Assembly: GCF_021228125.1 (NCBI RefSeq)
Contig: NZ_JAJQQS010000025.1
Location: forward strand, 1 to 64,000
Reading direction: 5' to 3'
DNA: 64,000 nucleotides
Origin: Streptomyces albireticuli
GTDB taxonomy: Bacteria > Actinomycetota > Actinomycetes > Streptomycetales > Streptomycetaceae
Part shown: positions 35,792-43,321 of the stretch, in pieces
Numbering within the stretch: position 1 is the stretch's first letter
Layout: every line of letters starts with the position of its first letter
Position numbers and translations under genes: made by a program
The notes under the pieces: generated by a model
Told to the model about the DNA's origin: nothing
Databases searched by the model: none
What the model saw: only the letters and a program-made list of their open reading frames with translations

Positions 35792-36045
35792 GGGACCAGC
35801 CCCGCGTGCGCGGGGACCGGCTGGCCACGGCCGTCTCCCTGCTCTACCAGCGGGGACCACCTGCTCTACCGAGCCACCGAGCCCGACCTCCGGGGGGGCC
35901 ACCCCCGCGTGCGCGGGGACCACGCGCATACGGCAGAAAATTCTCCGGCCCCTTCAGGACCACCCCCGCGTGCGCGGGGACCACGTGTCCGGTCAGACCC
36001 TCGCGAACGAGGTCCTGGGACCACCCCCGCGTGCGCGGGGACCAC
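35792..36045 (-). CRISPR. CRISPR array 2, type I-E-like, leader on the right
   Basis: Intact 29-bp repeats are at 35895-35923, 35956-35984 and 36017-36045, a diverged copy is at 35792-35820, and a half-preserved one ends near 35860. Regular spacing is 61 bp with 32-bp spacers. On the + strand the repeat starts GGGACCACCCCCGCGTGC and ends CGGGGACCAC, so the type I-E orientation is leftward with the leader at 36046. Decay at the left fits the leader-distal end. No cas genes in the window. Confidence 0.92.
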
Positions 36046-36260
36046 AGGAGCTGACCAGCGGCTTTACATTGCGGGACGCGGGTTTTTACTCACTTCCGCA
36101 GAGCCCGGCAATTCAGACATGTTGCCTTCCTGGGGTAGGCGTGGCTTGCTTCGCTGGCACGCTACCGCTTTCCGGAGCGCCGTCGTACGAAATGGCACAA
36201 CCGCTATAACAAACGTGAGAGCGATGTGGGCAAGGCCGACAGTAGCTTGGTCCACTGAAC
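36046..36260 (-). promoter_or_regulatory. CRISPR leader of array 2
   Basis: 215 bp beginning AGGAGCTGACCAGCGGCTTT next to the first repeat. It is matched with few differences by the sequence following arrays 3 (52005) and 4 (58380). It should hold the array promoter and spacer-integration signals. Confidence 0.8.
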
Positions 36261-36327
36261 GGCAGCACGTTCGGCTTCCTCGATCCATTGCTGGAGCTCA
36301 GTCGATGATGTTGTCCGGGGTGTCGAG

Positions 36328-37419
36328 CTAGACGTGCTGTCCGCCAGAGGTGACGGTGAGGCCGGCACGGTCGCTTTCGGGGCGGCCGAGTCGCTCCCAT
36401 CTACGGTAGGCGGCCTCCAGTTCGTCCCAGAGGGAGCGGGGTCCGTACTGCTCGACGGCGAAGGTGTCGTGTCCGGGCACGTAGTCCACGGAAGCCCAGG
36501 ACATCCGGTCATCGGCGAGCAGCCACAGGGTGGCTTCGTAGCTGCCGTCGTTGGCCTCGGCCAGCAGGGACCAGGCGTCACGGAGGCCGAGGCCGATGAA
36601 GAACTTCGCCTCGTACTCGGCCGCCAGATCGCGGGGCGAGAGCGCGGTTGTGCTGCGGGCGGCATCGTCCTGGTGGTGAAGGAAGTCGCTGAGGTACCCG
36701 CGGTCAGGGCGGTTCGTACGGGAGCGCATGAAGGCCGGGTAGCCGCTGAACCTGCCCTCGGCGACGCCGTCCCGGACATCGAGGACGGCGAAACTGTACG
36801 AGTGGTAGCTGCCGCCCCAAGGGGCGACGATGCGCCCGGCCGGGGTCTGCTCGACCCATGCGTAAGGGATCTCGGGGACGGTGAACGTCGCGAGCCACCG
36901 GTCGTGCAGTGCCCCGTCCGCACACCCCTTCTCGGCGTCGCCGCACACGACGTGCGGGGTGTACCCGGCCGCTGCCAGGTTCTTGATGGCCTGCTCGACG
37001 ATCACGGGATCGACGTCGATGCCGAAGACGTTGTCCGAGCCAAGCCGGTGCGAGAGCCAGGCGAGGTTGTAGCCCGTGCCGGCTCCGGCGTCCATGGCGC
37101 GGTGACCCTCGCGTACGTCCAGCAGCTGAAGCATCTCCAGCATGAGCGAGGGCATGGAGGACGAGGACGTCGGCAGTCTGTACGCCTCGTCGTCACCCAG
37201 GTCCTTGCCGTCGTTGACCTGGGTGACGAGCGGCAGGTCGCCGTAGACCACGGTCAGCCACCGCTCCGGGCGCTCACTGCGCGAGAGCGGCCGGTCGTCC
37301 ACCTCGACGGTGTCGGGCACGAAGAGTTTGCGGTCGACCGAGGCTACGGCGCCCTTCCACTCCGGGAGAACCGCGCCCTTGTTGGTGAGGATCTGAGCGA
37401 GTCGTTCGGGAGTGCTCAT
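36328..37419 (-). CDS. PIMT-like SAM-dependent methyltransferase
   Basis: A 363-residue protein resembling protein-L-isoaspartate O-methyltransferases: RLFVPD-type start (VDRKLFVPDTVEVDDRP), SSMPSLMLEMLQLLDVREG, SAM-binding AMDAGAGTGYNLAWLS at about residue 107, then FGIDVDP. The 150-residue C-terminal extension is like that of methyltransferases in peptide maturation operons (FxLD or ATP-grasp systems). The TAG stop at 36328 stands where the family usually reads V-W-L-D: eight more in-frame codons (LDTPDNIID) follow to a TGA at 36298. It is the last gene of the radical SAM operon, 11 bp after the kinase-like gene. Confidence 0.8.
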   Translation of the reverse strand: MSTPERLAQILTNKGAVLPEWKGAVASVDRKLFVPDTVEVDDRPLSRSERPERWLTVVYGDLPLVTQVNDGKDLGDDEAYRLPTSSSSMPSLMLEMLQLLDVREGHRAMDAGAGTGYNLAWLSHRLGSDNVFGIDVDPVIVEQAIKNLAAAGYTPHVVCGDAEKGCADGALHDRWLATFTVPEIPYAWVEQTPAGRIVAPWGGSYHSYSFAVLDVRDGVAEGRFSGYPAFMRSRTNRPDRGYLSDFLHHQDDAARSTTALSPRDLAAEYEAKFFIGLGLRDAWSLLAEANDGSYEATLWLLADDRMSWASVDYVPGHDTFAVEQYGPRSLWDELEAAYRRWERLGRPESDRAGLTVTSGGQHV

Positions 37420-37430
37420 GCAGTGACCTC

Positions 37431-38252
37431 TCAGTTGGCTGACAGCCCCGTCTCAGGGATGCCTCGGTGGTCCGCCCACGCTTGAGCCGCTGTCGCCATG
37501 TCGGTAAGCCACGACTCATTGGGGGTCCGCTCGGCGAGCTGGCGGTGCATACGTAGATCGGCCGCGGCGAACGCATCGATTGCCTTCGGATCTGCATTCA
37601 CCCATGCAGTGCATCCGGCGGCCCATGACTCGGCGGATTCGGGGGTGTGGCCGGCGGCGATCAGCTGCACGACGAGACAGGCCGGGTCGATGAAACCGGG
37701 TCCGCGCGTGGGCCAAGACCAGTCGATGATCCACGCACCCGCTTCTCCTACCGTCAGGTTGGAGGGGTTGATGTCGGTGTGCAGTAGGGCATCACCACGG
37801 AGGAGCATCAACTCGTCTTCGCTGTTCACATAGGCGTCCCACCGGTCTTCCCGCCAATCCCGTGCGATGTCGGGCAGCTCCAGGCTCGCAGCCCGGTTGA
37901 GGAGGTCAACGGCAAGGGGAAGATCCGGTGAGCCGGGCTCGAAGTCAAGGCCGCGCTCGTCGATGGCCTCGAAACCCAGGATGATCCACCCAGCGTCGTC
38001 TCCGTCAACACTCCACAGCAGTCGGGGCGAGAGCGGCTGTACGTAGGGGTTGATTGCCCGTTCCCGGAGGATGGAGTCTTTCCGTCCTCCGGGATTGTTG
38101 AACATGGCCTTGACGAAGAACCGCCCCTTCTCGCTGTCAATGACTGCGGAGAAGTCGGAACTGAACCCTCGGTCCGGAACCTGGACGTGGGTGACGTTGC
38201 CGGTGTACGGCAGGATCAGCTGCCTGAAGTGGCCGTCGGGCAGGTCATCCAC
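37431..38252 (-). CDS. Kinase-like (APH-fold) protein of the radical SAM operon
   Basis: A 273-residue protein with the APH/protein-kinase fold. The catalytic loop is LLHTDINPSNLTV (HxDxxxxN) near residue 180 and the metal-binding segment WIIDWSWP near 198. An upstream lysine candidate lies in GRFFVKAMFNN near residue 45. It resembles small-molecule or peptide kinases of Streptomyces biosynthetic loci. It is 20 bp downstream of the radical SAM gene and 11 bp upstream of the methyltransferase gene, so it is clearly in the same transcript. The substrate could be the short peptide encoded at 39233; that is inference. Confidence 0.78.
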   Translation of the reverse strand: MDDLPDGHFRQLILPYTGNVTHVQVPDRGFSSDFSAVIDSEKGRFFVKAMFNNPGGRKDSILRERAINPYVQPLSPRLLWSVDGDDAGWIILGFEAIDERGLDFEPGSPDLPLAVDLLNRAASLELPDIARDWREDRWDAYVNSEDELMLLRGDALLHTDINPSNLTVGEAGAWIIDWSWPTRGPGFIDPACLVVQLIAAGHTPESAESWAAGCTAWVNADPKAIDAFAAADLRMHRQLAERTPNESWLTDMATAAQAWADHRGIPETGLSAN

Positions 38253-38272
38253 GTCGGGTCTCCTCGGTTACG

Positions 38273-39190
38273 TCAGTTCTTGGGCCCGCATTCGCTGCGC
38301 GGTGTACCCGGCCTGCACGCGTCGTTCGGTTCGCACCGCGGGTCGCATGGGTTCTTCGGGACGCAGTCGGGGTTACACGGCTGCTTCTGGCCCTGGTCGT
38401 TGTCCTTGTCCTTCTTCCCCCAGTCGGCTCGGAGGGAGTCAACGGCCTCCGACAGAGCGGGGCCGCTCAGGATAGAGGTCAGCGAGTCCTCGCGGACGTT
38501 ACCGACACCCATCCAGGTAGAGAAGACGCACGGGGGTACCTCGCCGGTCGGGTCGATCGAGGCCCTGCCGTCACCACACCCCCCACACAGATTCGTCGCA
38601 TCCGGATTCTGGCTACCGCACGCCCGCCCGAACTCCCGGATGTGATCAGTTCCGATCCGACTGACGCCGATCGACTGAAGGTCGGCCTTCGCCGCCTCCA
38701 TGCGCTGCTCGTTGTCTCCGACGATGCCGGCTCGAACCGGGATACCGAGTTCGAGCGCCTTGATGATGTTGGCGCGAGTCCTGGCATGACTCGGACGACG
38801 GGTGACCTCGTTATGCTCCGACGCGTTGTCGGAGTAGTACGACGTGGCGAGGGACATACCCTCGCGTTGGAGCAGATCCCACCACGTGGCGGGCACGTGA
38901 ACCAGGTTGCTGTAGACCTCGACCTTGATGCCGAGCGTCAGGGCGCGGCTCGCGATCTCGATCGCGTGCGGGTGCATGGTCGGCTCTCCGCCGATGAGGG
39001 TGATGTGCCAGACGCCCAGCTCGGCGGCCTGGTCCAAGACCTTGAACCAGTCGTCCCGGGTCATCGTGCCGTGGTCGCCATCAGGTCCTGACGAGTTGTA
39101 GCACTGCACGCATTCGAGCTGACACTTCCGCGTCAGGTCCAGCCATAGAAATCCGGTGGTGGTCTGCTCGACGGGTAACGCTGTCGCCAT
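38273..39190 (-). CDS. Radical SAM/SPASM-domain protein
   Basis: A 305-residue enzyme. The radical SAM cluster motif CxxxCxxC is in LDLTRKCQLECVQCYN at about residues 23-30 and the SAM-contact GGEP in ITLIGGEPTMHP at about 68. A SPASM-like auxiliary cluster region (LCGGCGDGRASIDPTGEVPP then CVF) lies near residues 197-220. The C-terminus is unusual: a Lys/Asp/Gln linker and then about nine cysteines among Pro and Asn (CNPDCVPKNPCDPRC). SPASM enzymes often modify ribosomal peptides. ATG 39188-39190 follows GAGAGGGCAAGAGG. It is directly downstream of a 15-codon frame. Confidence 0.85.
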   Translation of the reverse strand: MATALPVEQTTTGFLWLDLTRKCQLECVQCYNSSGPDGDHGTMTRDDWFKVLDQAAELGVWHITLIGGEPTMHPHAIEIASRALTLGIKVEVYSNLVHVPATWWDLLQREGMSLATSYYSDNASEHNEVTRRPSHARTRANIIKALELGIPVRAGIVGDNEQRMEAAKADLQSIGVSRIGTDHIREFGRACGSQNPDATNLCGGCGDGRASIDPTGEVPPCVFSTWMGVGNVREDSLTSILSGPALSEAVDSLRADWGKKDKDNDQGQKQPCNPDCVPKNPCDPRCEPNDACRPGTPRSECGPKN

Positions 39191-39232
39191 CCTCTTGCCC
39201 TCTCATTCGTTGACCGGTGGATCACGGGGCAT

Positions 39233-39280
39233 TCACGGCCAGCTGTTGCTCGTCGCCTTGCCGTCGACGAGCTTGGCCAC
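39233..39280 (-). CDS. 15-residue peptide upstream of the radical SAM gene (candidate precursor)
   Basis: GTG 39278-39280 opens the frame MAKLVDGKATSNSWP and a TGA follows at 39233-39235. AAGGAGG, a full-strength ribosome site, stands 9 nt before it, far better than chance would give. The stop is 42 bp from the start of the radical SAM gene on the same strand. Such a short peptide next to radical SAM, kinase-like and methyltransferase genes may be a substrate or signal; the Trp-Pro end is a possible modification site. It could also be a translational leader for the operon. Confidence 0.55.
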   Translation of the reverse strand: MAKLVDGKATSNSWP

Positions 39281-39457
39281 GCGGCTGCGCCTCCTTGTGC
39301 AGGTCGGAGGAGCGATAGGAGGACGCTAATGCGGGACGGGACATTTGCAGACGGTGTTTGCTGACAGTGTCCGGGCGGCGACGGCGAGTCCGCTGGCCGG
39401 ACGTCTCCTTGGTGTCCGGCCAGGTCAGACGGCGTCGCCGTGCACCCCGGGCTGGGG

Positions 39458-40282
39458 TCACTGCTCCCAATCAGCCAGGTCACGGTGTGGATCCAGGGGT
39501 TGCCGTGTCCTTCTGCGGCTGTGGATGGTTTGCAGGCTGCTAACCAGGTGCTGGGGGCCGGTGCGCATCAGGGGCCAGATGCTGCTGATTTCGCGGGCGG
39601 TCTCCCACACGCCGGTCGCGGGGACGGTGAACGGGGCGACTGCGATGCCGTTGGCGGTGAAGGGGGCCGCGTCGAGGTAGCTCATGCCGCCGGATCCGCA
39701 CAGATACGTGCGGGCTCCGACGGCGGCGGCGAGGTCGGCGAGTCGCTGTGAGCGCCCTGGTCTTGCCGGGAGGCTGCTGCTGTGGAGGATTCGGCCCCGC
39801 CAGCCGAGGAGGTCCAGCAAGGCGCGGGTGGATGCTTCGGCGACAGCCGCCGTCCGGTCGCTGGTGGCGAAGACGTCGAGGACGGGGGCCAGGGCCTGCC
39901 GGAGCGCGGGCCAGTGGGGGCTGGATCCGTAGTGCTGTTGGAGGATTCGCGCGGTCCGTTGTCGAGACCGGGCGGGCTCGGCCATCACGACCTCGCGGAC
40001 CGTGGTGTTGCGGCCGTTAGGGAGCTGGGAGGGGATGGACAGCCACCAGCGGTGAGCGGGGTCGTCCAGGGCTGCGAGGCGGGTGCGGTGCTGGTAGTCG
40101 CGGCGGGTGAACTGGGCGTCGTCCAGGACGATCCAGCAGTCCGCCGCGAACAGCTTGGCCAGGGTCGAGAGCCGGGGGAAGAGGTTGGGCTGGTGGATGG
40201 CGCACAGCCCGCCCGGCGGTGGTTCAGGGGTTGAGCAGGCGGCTGTCGAAGCCGTCCTCGAGGAGAGATCGGTATGCGGCAT
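39458..40282 (-). CDS. WbqC-family protein
   Basis: A 274-residue protein with the WbqC hallmark CAIHQPNLFPRLSTLAKLFA near residue 27 and VLDDAQFTRRDYQHRTRL just after, then WWLSIP and RTYLCGSGGMSYLD, characteristic of the family. WbqC-like proteins occur in glycan and natural product clusters and may be aminotransfer or ligase-like; the reaction is not known. The ATG at 40282 lies 59 bp inside the YdcF gene; the family's own start would be near residue 25, where only a CTG is found. Confidence 0.78.
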   Translation of the reverse strand: MPHTDLSSRTASTAACSTPEPPPGGLCAIHQPNLFPRLSTLAKLFAADCWIVLDDAQFTRRDYQHRTRLAALDDPAHRWWLSIPSQLPNGRNTTVREVVMAEPARSRQRTARILQQHYGSSPHWPALRQALAPVLDVFATSDRTAAVAEASTRALLDLLGWRGRILHSSSLPARPGRSQRLADLAAAVGARTYLCGSGGMSYLDAAPFTANGIAVAPFTVPATGVWETAREISSIWPLMRTGPQHLVSSLQTIHSRRRTRQPLDPHRDLADWEQ

Positions 40283-40895
40283 GTACGTCCTCCGGGACGT
40301 CCTGCTCGATGGCGAAGCCGAGCCTCGGGTACTCGATCACCCGTTGCAGATCGCCGACGAGCTGGTCGACGACGAGCTTTTCGTCGCCGATCGTCTTCAA
40401 GTAGTCGTCGAACTCCAGTGGCGCCGAGGCGCAGATCACTTCCACCTCGGGCCAGACCTTGCGGGCGGTGGCGAAAGCGCGTCGTTCCATGTAGGGCATG
40501 GCAACCAGGAGCACGGTCTTCACTGCGATGCCGGCGGCGGCCAGCACGTCGCGGGAGAAGGTGATATTCTGGCCGGTATTGCGGGCTTTCGGCTCCAGCA
40601 GAACCGCTTCATCTGGGACGCCGAGGGCGAGCGCGTGCTCGCGGAAGTGGACGGCCTCGCCCCGGGGGAAGCGGCCCGGGTGGGTGGGGTTGGGCCCGCC
40701 CGAGAAGACCAGGGTGGGGAAGAGTCGGGCCCGGTACAGCTCGGCGCAGAAGACGGGGACGCCCAGGTCGTGGCTGCCCAGGCCGATCGCGGCGTCCGCC
40801 GAGCGGAGCTCGTGGCCCATCTGGTGGTAGTCCCAGATCAGCTTGGCCCGCTGGCGCTGGTCGTCGGTGATGCCCCGCTGGATGTCCGTCGTCAC
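40224..40895 (-). CDS. YdcF-family (DUF218) protein
   Basis: A 223-residue protein of the DUF218/YdcF family: AIGLGSHDLGVP near residue 38, VFSGGPNPTHPGRFPRGEAV near 65, and LLEPKARNTGQNITFSRDVL near 100 correspond to the conserved GGG-, SGG- and E-x-x-S-x-N-T-x-E-N-like motifs (here ARNTGQN). Family members bind nucleotide-sugar-like ligands; the function is open. GTG 40893-40895 overlaps the stop of the XRE-TPR gene as GTGA, and WbqC follows, so the three genes form one leftward operon. Confidence 0.8.
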   Translation of the reverse strand: MTTDIQRGITDDQRQRAKLIWDYHQMGHELRSADAAIGLGSHDLGVPVFCAELYRARLFPTLVFSGGPNPTHPGRFPRGEAVHFREHALALGVPDEAVLLEPKARNTGQNITFSRDVLAAAGIAVKTVLLVAMPYMERRAFATARKVWPEVEVICASAPLEFDDYLKTIGDEKLVVDQLVGDLQRVIEYPRLGFAIEQDVPEDVHAAYRSLLEDGFDSRLLNP

Positions 40896-42006
40896 TGGCG
40901 TCTCTCTCCCTGTCCACCGCCGCCGGGGCTGGTCGCCCCCGCGGTCTGCCGGATGCTCTCGATGCTGGCCAGCTGGTGGCTCATGCCGTACTGAGCGGCC
41001 AGCTTGGCGGCCTGATCGAGGGCCGTCAGGCCATCATCCCGGGTGGCGGGGTCGGACAGCAGGATGTGCCCGTGCGCGGTGTCCAGCCGTACCCGCTGCA
41101 TCGGCGAGTCGGTGATGCCGGTCCTGCGGGCGATGCCGATGAAGTGCAGGGCCTTGTTCAGGTCCCCCGTGCCTCGGTGGGCGAGGGCGAGTTTCTGGTG
41201 GGCAACGGACCAGTCGTCCGGCTCGCCGAGATCTTCGAAGTCGCGGGTCGGGGCGAGCATGACGCGGGCCGCATAGTCGTGCTCGCCTTCCTTGCTCAGC
41301 GCGGTTCCGACCACAGGCGGGCCCGTGCGCGGTCGCGGCGGGCGAGCCGGTCATCGACAGCCAGGTGTTCGTAATGGCGGGCGGCGGCCTCCAGGCTGCC
41401 GGACATCTCGGCGACGACGGCCAAGGAGAGGTCGAGCTGGGCGACGCGACGGGGGATGTCGAGCTGGGTGAAGATCGAGCGGGCTCCGGTGTACGCGTGC
41501 TGGGCAGACAGCGGCCCCACCACTGCCCCTTGGTCACGCTTGAGGTCGCCCATGAGGGCCGTGGAGCGGGCGAGGAGATACAGGCCCTTGTCGTCCAGCT
41601 CCGGCGGCCGGAAGCGGTTCAGCCACCGGCCCAGCAGGTTTTCGGCAAACGCGAAGTTCTGCCGGCTTAGGGAGACAACGACCCGGTCCAGGTCATCGGT
41701 CCACGACTCGTACTCCCAGGCCCGGGGGCCCGCGGAGGTGACGCGGCGGGTGGCCTGGGGTGGCCCGCCGGCTTCGGAGAGGAACGTCTCGAATCGCAGG
41801 TGTACCGCCGCGTCCGCGCGGGCGAGAGCGGTGTCCAAGATCGCCTGAGTGTCCGGGCGGGGCTCGGTCGTGGACAGGTGTTTGTCCCAGTTGGACACGG
41901 TTCTCACGGCAACGCCGAGGTGCTGGGCGAACGCGCGGACGCTCATCCGCAGGGCAAGCCGCAAGGCCCTGGCTTCCAGGCCGGTCCAGTGGTGCACGGT
42001 CGCCAC
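40892..42006 (-). pseudogene. XRE-TPR regulator, split by a frameshift
   Basis: The first part (GTG 42004-42006, ribosome site GGAAGGGAG) has an HTH: LRLALRMSVRAFAQHLGVAV then RTVSNWDKHLS, followed by TPR-like helices to DRARARLW. The frame ends at 41296, but the sense continues in another frame from VGTALSKEGEHDYAARVM through DDWSVAHQKLALAHRGTGDL to 40892. The shift lies near 41300-41310 (CTGTGGTCGG). Together they give a normal-length regulator of about 370 residues. A sequencing error is possible. It is divergent from the resolvase-like gene at 42198. Confidence 0.7.
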
Positions 42007-42197
42007 GCGTCGCTCCCTTCCGAGAGCCCATGCAAGCACGGCACACGCATGCGGGGGAACGGAAGTGCAACGCAAGTGCAACACCGTGTCATTTCGTCGC
42101 CGCCCGCCAGGGAGGACGCTTCAACACGCAGGTCACAACCCCTCTTTGGCGACGGCCTGCTGGCCTCGTTTCCCCTGATCCTTGGACGGTCACCTCC

Positions 42198-42632
42198 ATG
42201 GAACCCCTCACCGAGCACCGCAGCGTCGGCGGCCCGGCCGTCTACGGCTTCCTTCGGCTGGTCAACGTCCCCACGGTCCGAGAGAAGGCCCTGGAGCAGT
42301 CGCTGGCCGAGTACTGCCGCCAGCACGAACTGACCCTTTCCGGGCTGTTCACCGAACGCGTCACCGAGACCAACTCAGCTGCCTTCACCGGGCTGGTAGA
42401 CGCGCTGGGAGTACCTGGCACTTACGGAATCGTGCTGCCCTCCGCCTCCCACCTGGGCCCCAAGGCCATAGCGGCGGTGAGGAGCAAACGCATCGCGGCG
42501 ATGGGAGCCCGCGTGCTGCTGGTCCGCAGGGGCACCCCTGGCCCGGCCCGCCGCAGGCGCTCCGGCCCAGGCGGCTCTCCTGGCCGGCGGCGCGGGCACG
42601 GTCCCGTACCAGTACTGGGGGCCGAGTCGTGA
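42198..42632 (+). CDS. Resolvase-domain-like hypothetical protein
   Basis: A 144-residue protein. VYGFLRLVNVPTVREKALEQ and SLAEYCRQHELTLSGLF recall the first strand and helix of serine recombinase catalytic domains (YxRVS...Q...L...c...g). However, the catalytic Ser is absent and there is no C-terminal DNA-binding domain, so recombination is unlikely. The C-terminal 40 residues are Arg/Gly/Pro-rich. Similar short proteins occur beside Streptomyces XRE-TPR regulators, as here (divergent gene at 42006). Confidence 0.6.
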   Translation: MEPLTEHRSVGGPAVYGFLRLVNVPTVREKALEQSLAEYCRQHELTLSGLFTERVTETNSAAFTGLVDALGVPGTYGIVLPSASHLGPKAIAAVRSKRIAAMGARVLLVRRGTPGPARRRRSGPGGSPGRRRGHGPVPVLGAES

Positions 42633-42730
42633 GCCCCGATGTGCCCGCGGGCGAACAGCGGCTCCTGCTCGCGGGCCTCGGTTCCACGTGCCTTAGCGGC
42701 AGGGGCGCGCCGTCTCCGCAGCGGTCTCGG

Positions 42731-43297
42731 CTACAGGCCTTCGCGGCTGCCGTGATCTGTCCATTCGTCGGCAAGGATGGCGTGGACGATGGAGTCGCGC
42801 CATTGTCCGGCCTTGAGGATGTGTCCGCGGATGCGGCCCTCCTCGATCATCCCGGCCTTCAGCATGGTGCGCGCCGAGGCGGCGTTCAACGGCGAACGTG
42901 CGCCCCAGACGCGGTGAAGGTCGAGGCCGTCGAATGCCAGGGCGAGCAGGAGCTGGATGGTCTCGACGCCGTAGCCGATGCCCCAGGATTCCGGGCGCAG
43001 GGCGAAGCCGAGGGTGGCCGCGCGTTGCTGGTGGGGGTCGGTGGCCAGTCGGCCGTACCCGATCAGGTCGCTGCTGTCGCGTTCGATGACGGCGAGGCAG
43101 TATTCGGCGCGCGGTGCGGCTGTCGCCGAGGCTATCGACCGGGCGACGATGTGCCCCACGTCCTGGCGGGAGCGGGCTTCGAAGCTCAGGTGTTCGGTGG
43201 CCTCGGGGTTGCCGTAGATCGCGAAGACCGCGTTCGTGTCGTCGGGGGTGAGCTCGCGGAGCTCCAGGCGCTGACTGCGACGGCTGACCGGGTACAT
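42731..43297 (-). CDS. GNAT-family (RimJ-like) N-acetyltransferase
   Basis: A 188-residue protein starting RSQRLELRELTPDDTNAVFA, the usual opening of RimJ/RimL-type acetyltransferases. ATLGFALRPESWGIGYGVET carries the acetyl-CoA-binding G-x-G/A segment, and NAASARTMLKAGMIEEGRIR the final strand-helix. It would acetylate an amine of a protein or small molecule. It is 24 bp downstream of the XRE-TPR gene at 43322 and possibly cotranscribed. Confidence 0.85.
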   Translation of the reverse strand: MYPVSRRSQRLELRELTPDDTNAVFAIYGNPEATEHLSFEARSRQDVGHIVARSIASATAAPRAEYCLAVIERDSSDLIGYGRLATDPHQQRAATLGFALRPESWGIGYGVETIQLLLALAFDGLDLHRVWGARSPLNAASARTMLKAGMIEEGRIRGHILKAGQWRDSIVHAILADEWTDHGSREGL

Positions 43298-43321
43298 GCC
43301 ATCGGACTCTACCGGTGCGGA

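Noticed and set aside
42198-42632. Active site-specific serine recombinase
   Set aside because: Lacks the catalytic serine and the DNA-binding C-terminal part; only the fold start is similar.
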